A stretch of DNA of 64,000 bases from Nitrobacter sp039808345 (GCF_047824785.1 NZ_CP181167.1:3596001-3660000); one strand, 5' to 3'. Shown: positions 44,850 to 54,830, counted from the first letter of the stretch. Numbers and translations: made by a program. The notes: a model not told the origin generated them from the letters alone.

Positions 44850-45000
44850 CAAGCTAAAACTGTTCGTAGTGGCCCGGAAGCAGTGTGCTTTTCTTGGGGC
44901 GAGACGATCTGCCAAGAGGGCATTGCACGTTGCTTCGTGCCCGGAAATGTTCATGTATCAGCCGCCGAAAGTCGTCAGCAGGAGCGGGATCGCACCGGTA

Positions 45001-45074
45001 TGACCAACAATCACGAAAGCGCCTCCAGCGTCTCGGACACGCTGGCGCTCACGCAACGATTGCGCAAGGGATGA
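45001..45074 (+). CDS. Very short frame coupled to the flippase gene
   Basis: ATG 45001 opens a frame of 24 residues (MTNNHESASSVSDTLALTQR) whose stop overlaps the flippase ATG (GGGATGA). GGAG lies 13-16 bases upstream. It could be a translational-coupling leader or the remaining head of a deleted gene, in line with the internal deletions in the two genes before it. Confidence 0.35.
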
Positions 45075-46483
45075 CGAATTCGGGACCAACCATGGCAGGG
45101 GGGGCAGCGCCTCCGCCGGTAATTCCGACCTTCCGCAGCGCCGGAGCGGCAGCGCTCTTTAGCCGCAGCGTCATCATAATCGCGGGATTCGCTAATTCGC
45201 TCCTGCTGCCGCTGGTGCTGGATCAAAGGGGCATAGGGCAGTACTTCCTGTTGCAGATAATGATCGCCGGACTTGCGACCTTCTGCCAACTGGGCCTTAC
45301 GTTTTCCATCCCGAGACAGGTGACGGACGCGATGGCCCGGAACGATTTGGGGCGGGCGCGGCGTCTAGCCGCAACGATCTTGTGCTTGTCGGCTGGGCTA
45401 GGTTTGCTTGTCGCCGGCGCGGTCGTCGTAGCGTCTCCATGGATCGCGGAGTTCCTCGACCCGGCTGAGCGGGCTACCTGGATCGTCGCGCTGCCGATCA
45501 TCGGAGCGACCGCGTCCTTGGCCAGTCTGACGGCCGTCATTGTCGAGCTTCTCCGGGCGGTGCATGCCGTCCGAGCTGCAGCCAATTTGGCCACGCTGGC
45601 CAGCATCTTCGCCGCCGCCTACGCCGGCCTTGTGATGATGGCCGGGGAGCGGGCGACGCTCAGCGGAGCCCTGCTTGCCATCCTCTTTGGATCGCTATGC
45701 AGCGTCGCGCTTGGTCTAGTGCTGTTCTGGCTGCGGTCTAACCGATGGCCAAGATCCGCGCACGAGCCCGTACAGGCTACCGCGGTGCTGCGTGAGACGC
45801 TTCCCAACTTCCTGACGACGCTTTGCCTATTTGGTCTCGCAAATCTTGACATACTCATTCTCGGCAGTCTTGGCAGCATGAATGAGGTCGCCCAGTACGG
45901 CTTGGCTTTGCGCTTTTCCGCGTCGATGGTGATGCCTCTTGCAATCGCTAATTCCGCCGCAGCGCCGCTTGCCGTCCATGCCCGTTCGACAGATGACATC
46001 ACAACCCTCGACGGCATCCTAGCGCGCGTTGTATTTGGAGGTGCCGGCGTAGCGGCGGTGCTCTATCTCGGCTTTGCAGCAGCCGGCTACGGCTTCATCG
46101 CGCTCTGGAACGCGGACTACCTGGGGGCTTACTGGCTGACCCTCGTGCTCGGACTGGGCAACGTGCTTCACGCCTGCGGCGGGGCTGCTGGCATCCTTTT
46201 GATGATCTGGGGTGATCAGAAGCGCGCTTTCATGATCGTGGTCGCCACAAGTGCGCTGACCGTCATATTGTGCTTCCTCGGCTATCGGTTTGGCGGCATG
46301 TTTGGACTCGCCTTTTTCGCCGCTTTCGGAAATGTTTTGCAGGTTGCCTGCTTCGTCTTGCGAGTGCGCACTCAGTTCAAAGTTGATCCTTCGCTTCTGG
46401 GTCAATGGCGGGCCGGTCTTGCCGGGCGGGGGGCGAGCCGCCCCTCCCTTCGCCGCCCCTTTCCGGAGAGGCTGGGGCAATGA
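45071..46483 (+). CDS. Polysaccharide flippase (Wzx/MOP-like)
   Basis: A 470-residue membrane protein with about 12 hydrophobic segments (for example LFSRSVIIIAGFANSLLLPLVL, GQYFLLQIMIAGLATFCQLGLTFSIPRQV, MVMPLAIANSAAAPLAVHA). It has the polysaccharide-synthase layout of lipid-linked repeat-unit flippases. The last 30 residues are basic and cytosolic. It would move the assembled repeat unit across the inner membrane. ATG 45071 or ATG 45092 may be used. Its stop overlaps the next start. Confidence 0.82.
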   Translation: MTNSGPTMAGGAAPPPVIPTFRSAGAAALFSRSVIIIAGFANSLLLPLVLDQRGIGQYFLLQIMIAGLATFCQLGLTFSIPRQVTDAMARNDLGRARRLAATILCLSAGLGLLVAGAVVVASPWIAEFLDPAERATWIVALPIIGATASLASLTAVIVELLRAVHAVRAAANLATLASIFAAAYAGLVMMAGERATLSGALLAILFGSLCSVALGLVLFWLRSNRWPRSAHEPVQATAVLRETLPNFLTTLCLFGLANLDILILGSLGSMNEVAQYGLALRFSASMVMPLAIANSAAAPLAVHARSTDDITTLDGILARVVFGGAGVAAVLYLGFAAAGYGFIALWNADYLGAYWLTLVLGLGNVLHACGGAAGILLMIWGDQKRAFMIVVATSALTVILCFLGYRFGGMFGLAFFAAFGNVLQVACFVLRVRTQFKVDPSLLGQWRAGLAGRGASRPSLRRPFPERLGQ

Positions 46484-47430
46484 CAAGCGCGCCCTTTTCG
46501 CAAGGCGCTCCCGAGGTGGTCGTCCTTGGTGGCACCGGTTTCGTGGGCCGCGCTCTGGCCAAGACGTGGCCGGCCGCCCACCGTCCGCGCTATCTTGTGC
46601 ATCGTTCTTTTCCCGACTGGCTGTCTGATTCCGGCATCGCGGTGCAGCGCGTCGATCTCGATGATCCCGGCAACGTACGCGCAGCGCTGGCGGGCTGCAA
46701 CGTGCTCATCAACCTTCTGCGCCCCGATGGTCATGGCTGGTATCCGGACCTGCTGCGGCGGCTAGGTCCGAGCTTCCGGGAGGCGGGACTACGCCGCTGC
46801 GTCCATGCCAGCAGTATTGATGTCTATGCCGGCTCTGATCAGGCCTTAATCGAAGAGGAGACTCCCGTCCAGCCGCTGTCGCCTTACGAGAAGGAGCACT
46901 GCGAGACTGAACGCATCATCGCGGGAGCCTTCCCCGAAGCGGCAATCCTGCGGCTGGGGGCGGTATTCGGCCCGGGCGGGCGCAATGTCGTAAGCTTCGC
47001 GCATGAGATGGTACACGCATCTTTCCCAAAGCTCGCCCTGCGCCGCGCGCTCTACGGCGAGCGGCGAATGTATCTCGCCAGTGCCGATGTAGTTGCGCGC
47101 GCGCTCGCCCACTTTGCTCTCGACGTGCATATCGACGGATGCATTGTGGTGCTGGTGACGCAAGACGACGATCCCGACAACAACTTCGCATTCCTCCAGG
47201 ATACCCTCGCCGAGAGCTTTGGTCGCCAATCGCTGCGCAACGTGCCGGCCTTGCCGCCCGCCACGCTGAGCCTGGCGCTTCGCCTACGGGGCCTGCCAAG
47301 CCAAGTCGTGGGGCGGCGTTTCTCAGCCCAAAAGGCCAAGAGCTTTGGCTTGAGAACGGACGGATTCGGCGAGGCACTGCGTAACTATGCGCGGATGCTC
47401 GCCGCAGAGGCCGAAGAGCGCAGAGTATGA
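46480..47430 (+). CDS. NAD-dependent epimerase/dehydratase family protein
   Basis: A 316-residue extended SDR protein: EVVVLGGTGFVGRALAKTW, CNVLINLLRPDG, HASSIDVYAGS and YEKEHCETERI (YxxxH in place of the usual YxxxK), AAILRLGAVFGPGGRNVV. The Tyr is in place, but His replaces the catalytic Lys, so the activity may be unusual or lost. A role in making a sugar nucleotide for the polysaccharide is inferred from the operon. It overlaps both neighbours by 4 bp. Confidence 0.8.
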   Translation: MTSAPFSQGAPEVVVLGGTGFVGRALAKTWPAAHRPRYLVHRSFPDWLSDSGIAVQRVDLDDPGNVRAALAGCNVLINLLRPDGHGWYPDLLRRLGPSFREAGLRRCVHASSIDVYAGSDQALIEEETPVQPLSPYEKEHCETERIIAGAFPEAAILRLGAVFGPGGRNVVSFAHEMVHASFPKLALRRALYGERRMYLASADVVARALAHFALDVHIDGCIVVLVTQDDDPDNNFAFLQDTLAESFGRQSLRNVPALPPATLSLALRLRGLPSQVVGRRFSAQKAKSFGLRTDGFGEALRNYARMLAAEAEERRV

Positions 47431-48620
47431 ACATCCTGCTCACAACGGTTTCCTTGAGTTCGAAAGCCGGCGGCGGCACCGCAGAGCGGACCCGCCGGCT
47501 TGCGCGCCATCTGGTAGCGCAGGGACATCGCTGCATGCTGGCAACGATGGAGGATGGCGATCTTGCCGACGAGCTGCGCAGCATGGGGATACCGGTTTAT
47601 GCTGCGCCCGTGATCAAGCTGCGCTTTCGCGTGCCGCTGATCCGCCCAAAGAAGCTGTCTGAAGCTGTGCGCTCCGCGGACGCGATTCACATCCTCGGAT
47701 ACTGGAATCTCTTGTCGGTCGCGACCGCCTTTTTGGCGACCCGGTTTGGCAAGCCTTATGCGTTCAGCGCCGCAGGCGAGTTCGCCGGCCTCGAGCGGCC
47801 GCGGCCCATTGCGCACGCATTCCATATGCTGCTTGGTCGACGCATGGTGCACAACGCCGGTCTGCTCGTGGCGATTACGCCTTTAGAACGGATGCAGATC
47901 ATCCAGCGTCTGGGCTTGTCACCCGAACGGATCGTGGTCGTTCCGAATGGTGTCGAGCCTTCCCCGTCGGCGACCGGAGCGGCGGTCGTCCTACCGGATG
48001 CACCGTTCATCCTCTTCGTCGGGCGCCTCGCCGAGGTGAAGGGGCCGGACCTCCTTTTGAAGGCCTTTGCCGCCGTCGCGCCCACTAGTCCCGACGTCGC
48101 GCTGGTGATGTCGGGCCCAGACTTTGGCATGGGCGCGGAACTCCGGCAGGAAGCCGCCGAACGGGGCCTTGCGGGACGTGTCTTCTTCAGCGGCCATCTG
48201 GGTGAGGCCGATCGGACCGCCGCCTACCGGCGCGCGCTTTTTCTCGTGGTACCCTCCCGGGCGGAAGCCATGTCGCTGGTCGCGGTGGAAGCGGGCGCGG
48301 CTGGGACGCCGGTGCTTCTTACAGATCGCTGCGGCTTCGACGAGGTGGAGGCGGTTGGCGGGGGGCGAGTGGTACCGGCGACGGTTGAGGGGCTCCGCGA
48401 GGGCCTGAACGCTATGCTGAGCCGACGGTCAACCCTTCCGCTGGCGGGCGAAACGCTGCGCCTCCATGTCGAGCGGACCTATGCTTGGCCTGCTATCGTG
48501 GCCCGGCTTGCAGGCCACCTCAAATCCCTCGAGGAACAGGCCGCCGGACGAGGGATGACGACATTTGCGCCATCGTCATCCACGAGGGACGACGGCGCGG
48601 CCGCGAAGGACAGGAATTAG
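47427..48620 (+). CDS. Family 4 glycosyltransferase
   Basis: A 397-residue GT-B enzyme. The N-terminal domain opens MNILLTTVSLSSKAGGGTAERTRRLARHLVAQGH. The C-terminal domain shows VVPNGVEPSP, FILFVGRLAEVKGPDLLLKAFAAV, RVFFSGHLGEADRTAAYRRA and the E-x7-E nucleotide-sugar motif PSRAEAMSLVAVEAGAAGTPVL. The sugar specificity cannot be read. It is part of the polysaccharide operon (4-bp overlap upstream, next start 1 bp downstream). Confidence 0.9.
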   Translation: MNILLTTVSLSSKAGGGTAERTRRLARHLVAQGHRCMLATMEDGDLADELRSMGIPVYAAPVIKLRFRVPLIRPKKLSEAVRSADAIHILGYWNLLSVATAFLATRFGKPYAFSAAGEFAGLERPRPIAHAFHMLLGRRMVHNAGLLVAITPLERMQIIQRLGLSPERIVVVPNGVEPSPSATGAAVVLPDAPFILFVGRLAEVKGPDLLLKAFAAVAPTSPDVALVMSGPDFGMGAELRQEAAERGLAGRVFFSGHLGEADRTAAYRRALFLVVPSRAEAMSLVAVEAGAAGTPVLLTDRCGFDEVEAVGGGRVVPATVEGLREGLNAMLSRRSTLPLAGETLRLHVERTYAWPAIVARLAGHLKSLEEQAAGRGMTTFAPSSSTRDDGAAAKDRN

Positions 48621-48621
48621 C

Positions 48622-49515
48622 ATGCTGCCGAAAGTCTCGATCGTCATGCCGGCCTTTAACGCTGCCGACTACATAGCCGAAACGATCGACAGCCTTCTTG
48701 CCCAAGACTATCCCGATCTGGAGATCGTGGCAGTCGACGATGGCTCGACCGACACGACGGGCGTGATCCTCGCCCGCTACGAGGGCCGCATCAGGCTTCA
48801 CCGCCAAACCAATGCCGGCCAGAGCGCGGCCATGGCCGCGGGCTGGAACATGACCGACGGCGCCTTCATCGGCTATCTCAGCGCCGACGATCGGCTGAAG
48901 CCCAGCGCCGTTCGGCGCTGTGCCGAGGAATTGGAGGCGCGGCCCGACGTGGTTCTCGTCTATCCGGATTTCGACGTGATTGACGACCGCTCGCAGCGGC
49001 TCCTCACCGTCGAGCCGCCGGATTTTTCGCGCCGCGCTCTTTACGGCGAGCTTCACTGCCTGCCGGGGCCCGGCGCGCTCTTCCGGCGTTCGGCCTACGA
49101 GAAGGCCGGGCCGTGGCGCACGGATCTGCGGCAGATCCCCGATCTCGACTTCTTCCTGCGCCTGGCTATCGAAGGCGACTTCTACCATGTGTCGGAGGTG
49201 CTCGCCGAGTTTCGCAGGCACGCACAATCGACGACCTATCGGGCCGTTCCATTTGAGCGCGGGGAAGAGCCGCTGCTGGTGATCGAACGTCTGTTCGCGC
49301 GTCCAGATCTTCCCGCGGACATTCGGCAGTGGGAGCGCTCGGCGCGGGCCAACGCCGACCTTCTGTCGGCGGCGATCCATGGTCGGTCCGGTCGCGCCGG
49401 CGTCGCTATCCGGCGTCTTGCAGCGTCCTTGGCCTATCCTCAGGCCGCCTTGTCCCGCAAGATGTTGGGACACGCCATTACAATTACCCGAGGCGTGCTG
49501 GGAGGCCGGAACTGA
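48622..49515 (+). CDS. Family 2 glycosyltransferase
   Basis: A 297-residue GT-A enzyme: KVSIVMPAFNAADYIAETIDSLLAQDYPDLEIVAVDDGSTD, then LSADDRLKP (the metal-binding DxD region), PGPGALFRRSAYEKAGPWRTDLRQIPDLDFFLRLAIEG (acceptor and catalytic-base region). It adds one sugar of the repeat unit in the cytosol. Last gene of the rightward operon. Confidence 0.9.
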   Translation: MLPKVSIVMPAFNAADYIAETIDSLLAQDYPDLEIVAVDDGSTDTTGVILARYEGRIRLHRQTNAGQSAAMAAGWNMTDGAFIGYLSADDRLKPSAVRRCAEELEARPDVVLVYPDFDVIDDRSQRLLTVEPPDFSRRALYGELHCLPGPGALFRRSAYEKAGPWRTDLRQIPDLDFFLRLAIEGDFYHVSEVLAEFRRHAQSTTYRAVPFERGEEPLLVIERLFARPDLPADIRQWERSARANADLLSAAIHGRSGRAGVAIRRLAASLAYPQAALSRKMLGHAITITRGVLGGRN

Positions 49516-49550
49516 ACTCAACGAGCGCGGCCATAGGCCCGCGCCGCCTA

Positions 49551-51233
49551 TCAGATCCTCGACGTCGCCAACCGACGGCTTACGAACCAGAATCCACCGA
49601 GCGCGGCACAGGCAAGACAAAGCTCTATCGCATAGATGAAAAGCGTGCGGGGAAAGCCCATCTGGACCGTGAGATAGGCCAGGGAAACCCCTGAGACCGC
49701 GCCCACTGCCGCATTTCTGGTTATGCTACACGCGATCCATTCCAGAAGATGGCCGGCGAGGACCGTACAGAATACGAAGCCGAATATAAGCGGAACACTT
49801 CCAGAATAGCTCGCAAAGCCGATGATCCCTGGAAGCGTCAGGAAAGTGAATATCTCGACTCTGCCATATGGGTCGCCCGACATGTTCTGATAGATGCCGT
49901 TCTTTCCAGCCGCGGGATCTTCGGTCAAACCTCGTAGGAGAAGGTCGCGACCCAGCGCACGCTCGGCGCCTTCCGCCGTGAGAACACCTTCCAATCCGAT
50001 CCATCGCATCACGACAAGGCTGCGCAATTCTTTGAGAATACTGTTGAGCCTGTTGTTACTGATCACCGCATCAAACTTCGCGACTAGAGTTGCCGCCTCG
50101 CCAAGCGATGATAAAGGCTGTTGGGTGTTGGGAGCAGTCATGGGGACTTGGCTCTCCGAGGACGGGGCGGATCCGCCAGCGGCGGCGACCAGCGAGTTCC
50201 TCGTCGGGGAAGATGGTTGAGGTGGTACCGGGTGTTCGGGAACAGAGGTTTCGCCGACCACCGGAATCAGATCGATGGTCGACGAGGTCGGGTTCTGCGC
50301 AGCAATCTGCTGGCCACCGTGGAAGGCATAGTTGCGCTCGACGCTGACGACGGCAATCGACAGTATAAAAAGGAGGCCGGCCACGCAGAGTGCGACCACG
50401 ATCTCCGCCCAGCGCGGAACATTCCTCCATCGCAAAATCACTATGCAGACGGCCGCAAGAATATAGAGAAGAAACTGAACCCGGCTGCCCATCGTGAGAG
50501 ATGAGAGAAAGCCGAGGTAACTGGCGACAACGAGGAGGGACGCGTAGCGAAGGCGTTGAAGTTCTATAAGCCATTGCGTAAGTGCGAGGCCGCCGAGAAG
50601 TGCACCCCAGGTTATAATGAAGGCCAACACGGCATACACTCGGGGATCAATGTCGATCCCAAGCGGGTAGCCGATCCGCAGGATGGCGTACCGGTAATTG
50701 AGCGAATAAACGCAGGTCGCAACGACGATGAGGAGGGCCAAGGCGCCGAATAGGATATTTCCCAGCTTTCGCTGGACTACTTGCGTCGTTCGAACGATGC
50801 GACTATGGGAAGGAATGAAGGATGCCAAGATGATTGAGGCGACGCCGCCGAACTGGCCCGCCGCAGCAAATGTTAGCGCTGTATCCCATTGTGCGGCCGA
50901 TCCGGAGAAGTCGCCTACCGGTTCGATCAGTTCGGCTCCGAACGTAAGGTGCGCAACCGCCTTGAGCAGGAAACCAAGCGTCAGGAAAGACGCGAGCACG
51001 ACAACAAAAAAAGACGGACGCAGTGCGGCTGCGCAACCGAAGAGTAGCGTCCCGCTGGCCACAAATGAAAAAAGTGTAATTTCGCTACCTTCATAAAACG
51101 GCAAAATCATCGCGTAAAGGACAATAGCCAAGAGGGCCAGGGCCGCCGACGCTGGGACAAAAGTTTGCAGCTTTGCTGAAGGCCACATTCGCTCAAAAGA
51201 AATAACTGACATGTCTGATCTTAGACGCGACAC
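49551..51233 (-). CDS. Polysaccharide polymerase-like (Wzy-type) membrane protein
   Basis: A 560-residue protein with about 12 hydrophobic segments and one large Pro/Ser-rich periplasmic loop (about residues 310-400: SVPEHPVPPQPSSPTRNS). This layout fits O-antigen/exopolysaccharide polymerases. There is no sequence motif that would settle it. It converges on the operon end-to-end (35 bp between stops). The start is GTG 51233 or ATG 51212. Confidence 0.7.
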   Translation of the reverse strand: MSRLRSDMSVISFERMWPSAKLQTFVPASAALALLAIVLYAMILPFYEGSEITLFSFVASGTLLFGCAAALRPSFFVVVLASFLTLGFLLKAVAHLTFGAELIEPVGDFSGSAAQWDTALTFAAAGQFGGVASIILASFIPSHSRIVRTTQVVQRKLGNILFGALALLIVVATCVYSLNYRYAILRIGYPLGIDIDPRVYAVLAFIITWGALLGGLALTQWLIELQRLRYASLLVVASYLGFLSSLTMGSRVQFLLYILAAVCIVILRWRNVPRWAEIVVALCVAGLLFILSIAVVSVERNYAFHGGQQIAAQNPTSSTIDLIPVVGETSVPEHPVPPQPSSPTRNSLVAAAGGSAPSSESQVPMTAPNTQQPLSSLGEAATLVAKFDAVISNNRLNSILKELRSLVVMRWIGLEGVLTAEGAERALGRDLLLRGLTEDPAAGKNGIYQNMSGDPYGRVEIFTFLTLPGIIGFASYSGSVPLIFGFVFCTVLAGHLLEWIACSITRNAAVGAVSGVSLAYLTVQMGFPRTLFIYAIELCLACAALGGFWFVSRRLATSRI

Positions 51234-51775
51234 TAAATACCGATCTTGTTGCAGTCCAGAGCTACCTCTTCGACCCGCGGCATCAGCCTGGGGTTAATGC
51301 GCTCAAAATGAGCGACGCCTCCTATTCCTGACCTCGGCGATCTGAAGATCAGCACGTTCGAATCTCGATGACGTCTCCACTCGCCTCGCCATGCGCACAC
51401 CGAACAACTATTGGGAAGCGCAAGCCTTCCTCCAACGGGCAGACAACATGTCGGATTGCTTTGATCGGAGCCATCCCTTTTTTGTATGATTAGCCGGCGA
51501 GCGCGACCAATCGCTGCAAAGAGCAATCCTGCCTACCCTGGCTATTTCGCGATTTGGTTTCCGCCATCCACGATCGCGGTCCGGCTGCGCTCGATTGCGA
51601 GGGCGGACCAGTGAGCTACCGATAGCACTTGGGCTGTGGCTATCCATACTGGACCGCTTGGCTTTACTCTATATACGTGTTCGGCACTGGCCAATGACTG
51701 GGACATATCGACGGCTTCCGCTGTGGATTCTTGTTTTCATAAAATATTTGTTCTCTATATGTCCTCGTGACATCA
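51234..51775. other. AT-richer stretch upstream of the polymerase gene
   Basis: Contains the polymerase promoter region. The plus frame 51595-51775 (SILDRLALLYIRVRHWPMTG...LWILVFIKYLFSICPRDIM) has a hydrophobic segment and runs straight into the IS3 element at 51776. It may be the head of a gene cut by that insertion. No family recognised. Confidence 0.3.
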
Positions 51776-51846
51776 TGTCCGTCGTCAGAACATTTGGCGC
51801 AGATGGCTGCCTGATTTAGCGGAGTGTCGGCCTCTGGTTGGTGATG

Positions 51847-52827
51847 TTAAGCGGCGAGCTTGCGGTGTTGCAAGCGCCTGAATTGGATTGTCTGTCGTTT
51901 GATCCTTTCGCGTTGTTCGATGATGGCAGAGGCCCTACCGAAGTAGGCGTCGGCCGGCGTGACGTTGCCGAGACTCTCGTGATAGCGGCGATGATTGTAA
52001 TGTTCGACGAAGGCCTCGATCTGGTGTTCGAGATCGCCGGGCAGGAAGTAGTTTTCCAGCAGGATGCGGTTCTTGAGCGTCTGGTGCCAGCGCTCGATCT
52101 TGCCCTGGGTCTGCGGGTGAAGCGGCGCTCCGCGAACATGACTCATACCGTTGGCGCCGATCCATTCAGCGAGTTCGGCCGCGATGTAAGACGGCCCGTT
52201 GTCGCTGAGCAGCTTTGGCTTGTGCAGCACCCTGGCGCTGTCGCAGCCTGATGCCGTGAGCGCCAGTTCCAGTGTGTCGGTGACATCCTCGGCCCGCATG
52301 GTCGTGCACAGCTTCCAGGCAATGATATAGCGGGAGAAGTCGTCGAGCACGGTCGACAGATAGACCCAGCCCCAGCCGATGATCTTGAAGTAAGTGAAGT
52401 CGGTCTGCCACATCTCGTTGGGCCGCGTCGTCTTGTCCTTGAACTCGTCGGCAGCCTTGATCACCACGAATGCCGGGCTGGGGATGAGATCGTGGGCCTT
52501 GAGCAGGCGATAGACGGTGGCTTCCGAGACGAAGTAGCGCTTCTCGTCGGTGAATCGCACCGCCAATTCGCGCGGCGACAGCTCGGATTGCTCCAGCGCC
52601 AATTCGATGATCTGAGCCTGGATATTGTCGCCGATGCGGTTCCAGACCCGGCTCGGCCGGGAAGGACGATCCTCCAACGCTTCGGGCCCGCCTTTAAGGT
52701 AGCGGTCATACCAGCGGTAGAAGGTGCGCCGAGCAATGCCGAGCTGATCGAGCGTCTTCTTCGCGGGAAGATGCGACTGCCCAATTATTCTGATGATCTC
52801 GAGCTTCTCGGATGCGGGGTATCTCAT
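51847..52827 (-). CDS. IS3-family transposase OrfB (copy 2)
   Basis: A 326-residue DDE transposase. It differs from copy 1 only near the N terminus (EIIRIIGQSHLPAKKTLDQLG...YLKGGPEALED against EIIRMIEQSHLPAKKTLDQIG...YLEGGLEALED). The catalytic regions are unchanged. Separated from its orfA by the IS1111 element. Confidence 0.93.
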   Translation of the reverse strand: MRYPASEKLEIIRIIGQSHLPAKKTLDQLGIARRTFYRWYDRYLKGGPEALEDRPSRPSRVWNRIGDNIQAQIIELALEQSELSPRELAVRFTDEKRYFVSEATVYRLLKAHDLIPSPAFVVIKAADEFKDKTTRPNEMWQTDFTYFKIIGWGWVYLSTVLDDFSRYIIAWKLCTTMRAEDVTDTLELALTASGCDSARVLHKPKLLSDNGPSYIAAELAEWIGANGMSHVRGAPLHPQTQGKIERWHQTLKNRILLENYFLPGDLEHQIEAFVEHYNHRRYHESLGNVTPADAYFGRASAIIEQRERIKRQTIQFRRLQHRKLAA

Positions 52828-52928
52828 TCGTCGTCGCCCCCATCCGCGATCATGCTTATGGAATGGCCCGTCCCTTTCTCCGGCATCAAGTACGATGCTG
52901 GTGTCAAAAACGGGAAAGGAATGAGCTA

Positions 52929-53963
52929 ATGTCTATAACAATCCTCGGGGTTGATCTGGGAAAGAACTCTTGCAGCGTTGTTGGAGTCGACACGACCGGT
53001 GCTGTAGTCGTTCGTCGAACGATGCGCCGGCAAACGCTGGTCGAATATGTGACGAAACTTCCGGCCTGTGTAGTTGCGATGGAAGCATGCTGCGGCGCCC
53101 ATCACCTGGGCCGCCTGTTTGTCGCGCAAGGTCATAAGATCCGGTTGATGTCACCGGAATACGTCCGTCCATATATTAAAGCTCAGAAAAACGACGACCG
53201 CGATGCTGAAGGAATCGCCGAAGCTGCCTCACGACCGACAATGCGGTTCGTCGAACTCAAGAGCCAGGAGCAGTTGGATATTCAAACGCTGCATCGTGTG
53301 CGCTCGCGCCTCGTGGCAGAACGAACCAACCTCATCAATCAACTACGCGCGATCCTGCTGGAGCGCGGGGAGATCTTCCCGGCCGGCCGGCGGAAATTCG
53401 AGCTTGGCGTGGATGGCATGCTTGTCGATGGCGATCAAACATTGTCACCGCGTATACGCCAGTTAGCTGGCGATTTACGTACCGAATGGAGAGAACTCGA
53501 CGCGAAAATCGCGGCGTTGAATGGCGAATTTGTCAAACTGTCACGCAATGATCCCGCAGCTTGCAGGTTGACTTCGATCCCTGGCGTTGGCGTGCTCAAC
53601 GCAACGGCCCTGGTCGCTGCGGTTGGCGATGCAAGTAATTTTGCCAAGGCCCGGGACCTGGGCGCCTGGCTCGGGTTGGTTCCGAAACAATCCAGCACGG
53701 GAGGTAAGGCTCGGCTGCTCGGGATATCCAAGCGTGGCAACACTTATTTGCGCACTCTACTCATCCACGGCGCTCGCGCGGCTTTGCCATCGCTGTCACA
53801 AAGCGATACGCCACTGGGGCGGTGGCTGAAGGCAATGATCGAGCGGGGCGTACACCGTAACGCCGTAGTGGTGGCTTTAGCCAACAAGCTGGCGCGGATA
53901 GCTTGGGCCATCTTGCGCAAGGAAGCGCGCTTTGAACGCAGTTACCCGGTAGCCGTGGTTTAA
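52929..53963 (+). CDS. IS1111-group (IS110 family) transposase, copy 2
   Basis: A 344-residue protein identical to that at 17051-18085: DEDD domain, coiled linker and C-terminal transposase domain all present. Either copy could supply enzyme for both elements. Confidence 0.93.
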   Translation: MSITILGVDLGKNSCSVVGVDTTGAVVVRRTMRRQTLVEYVTKLPACVVAMEACCGAHHLGRLFVAQGHKIRLMSPEYVRPYIKAQKNDDRDAEGIAEAASRPTMRFVELKSQEQLDIQTLHRVRSRLVAERTNLINQLRAILLERGEIFPAGRRKFELGVDGMLVDGDQTLSPRIRQLAGDLRTEWRELDAKIAALNGEFVKLSRNDPAACRLTSIPGVGVLNATALVAAVGDASNFAKARDLGAWLGLVPKQSSTGGKARLLGISKRGNTYLRTLLIHGARAALPSLSQSDTPLGRWLKAMIERGVHRNAVVVALANKLARIAWAILRKEARFERSYPVAVV

Positions 53964-54214
53964 CGAGATCAGCGCTGCGCATAGTTCGCGCAGTCCAACG
54001 GGGTTTGCAGGAAGGATCGAAGAGATGGCCTGACAGTCGAACGGCGTTCGGAAATCCCGATCAAAAAAATGGCACATTCGCTGCCGGCATGCTTATGGGG
54101 CTCTGAACGTGCGGATATCCATCTTGGCCATGGGCTTGCTCATGAGACCGTATACGTTGACGCAGACTGTTCAGAATGCCGTAAAATCCTCTTGCAGACG
54201 GGGCGGGCCATACG
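53964..54214 (+). ncRNA. Predicted bridge RNA region of IS1111 copy 2
   Basis: The non-coding right end, identical to 18086-18336. The assignment rests on the known position of bridge RNAs in IS1111-group elements, not on a folded structure. Confidence 0.5.
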
Positions 54215-54557
54215 TTTTTTTGAGCAGACGGTTCTCCAGCGTCAGATCGGCAACCGCCTCTTTCAAGGCACGGGTCTCACGGCGCAGGTCCTGAACTTCA
54301 CCGGTCGTCGCAGCACGAGCCGTGTCGCCAGCCAGCCGCCGTTTGCCAGCTTCCAGGAATTCCTTCGACCAGGTGTAGTAGAGGCTCTGGGCTATCCCTT
54401 CCTTGCGGCACAGCTCGGCGATGCTGTCTTCGCCCCGAAGCCCATCCAGCACGATCCGGATTTTGTCCTCTGATGAAAAGTGCCGCCGCGTCGCACGGCG
54501 GATATCTTTGACTACGTGTTCGGCGGAGCGTTTGCCGCCAGTCGACTTCGTGCTCAT
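54215..54557 (-). pseudogene. IS3-family OrfA cut by the IS1111 insertion (copy 2)
   Basis: The same 120-codon OrfA part as in copy 1, ending at the A7 run where IS1111 is inserted, with read-through to 54171. One base difference (GCCAGCTTCC for GCCGGCTTCC) is silent in this frame. Confidence 0.85.
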
Positions 54558-54649
54558 GTTCGTTCCTTCGTCTGCGACGAGAACCGAACACTCCTTAGAT
54601 CACACCATCAATTCTGTGCCATAGGTGCTGATCCCGGACAAAGCGAACT

Positions 54650-54830
54650 AACGATACGCATGCTTGACCACCGATCCGGACGCAAAGCTCTACAAGAAGG
54701 AAGGCCAAGGAGGCGAAGCTATGCTCCATAGGTCATGGGCTGATGGAGAAGCCCCACAATCCGCGCGTAGCTAGAGCAGTCGTACAAGGCGAGACCATGG
54801 CTAGGGTGGCGATGTCAGATCGCTAAGAGC
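54650..54830 (+). pseudogene. IS5-family transposase fragment
   Basis: TTDPDAKLYKK followed in the next frame by AKEAKLCSIGHGLMEK matches the conserved region of IS5-type transposases (DPDARLYKKGKGKEA.L...GH.LMEN). At least one frameshift is present and the frame ends at 54826. No element ends are visible. Confidence 0.6.

Larger units (their letters stand above)
52856..54214 (+). mobile_element. IS110-family, IS1111-group element (copy 2)
   Basis: Positions are those of copy 1 plus 35,878. The subterminal repeats are at 52863-52874 and 54200-54211. It occupies the same base pair of the host IS3 in both copies (GATCATGC before, T7 after). Confidence 0.87.
51776..54640 (-). mobile_element. 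IS3-family element interrupted by an IS1111-group element (copy 2)
   Basis: Same structure and ends as 15898-18762, exactly 2865 bp in both. About ten base differences lie in the left IS3 part (most in the orfB 5' region) and two in the right part; none is seen in the IS1111 part. No target duplication flanks it (CATCA before, AAGCG after). Confidence 0.88.

Noticed and set aside
48520..49620. Minus-strand 366-codon frame
   Set aside because: Antisense of the family 2 glycosyltransferase; no protein features.
15898..54640. Composite transposon bounded by the two nested IS3 copies
   Set aside because: The 36-kb interval contains several independent islands and IS elements, there is no target duplication, and both IS3 copies have orfA separated from orfB, so concerted transposition is unlikely.
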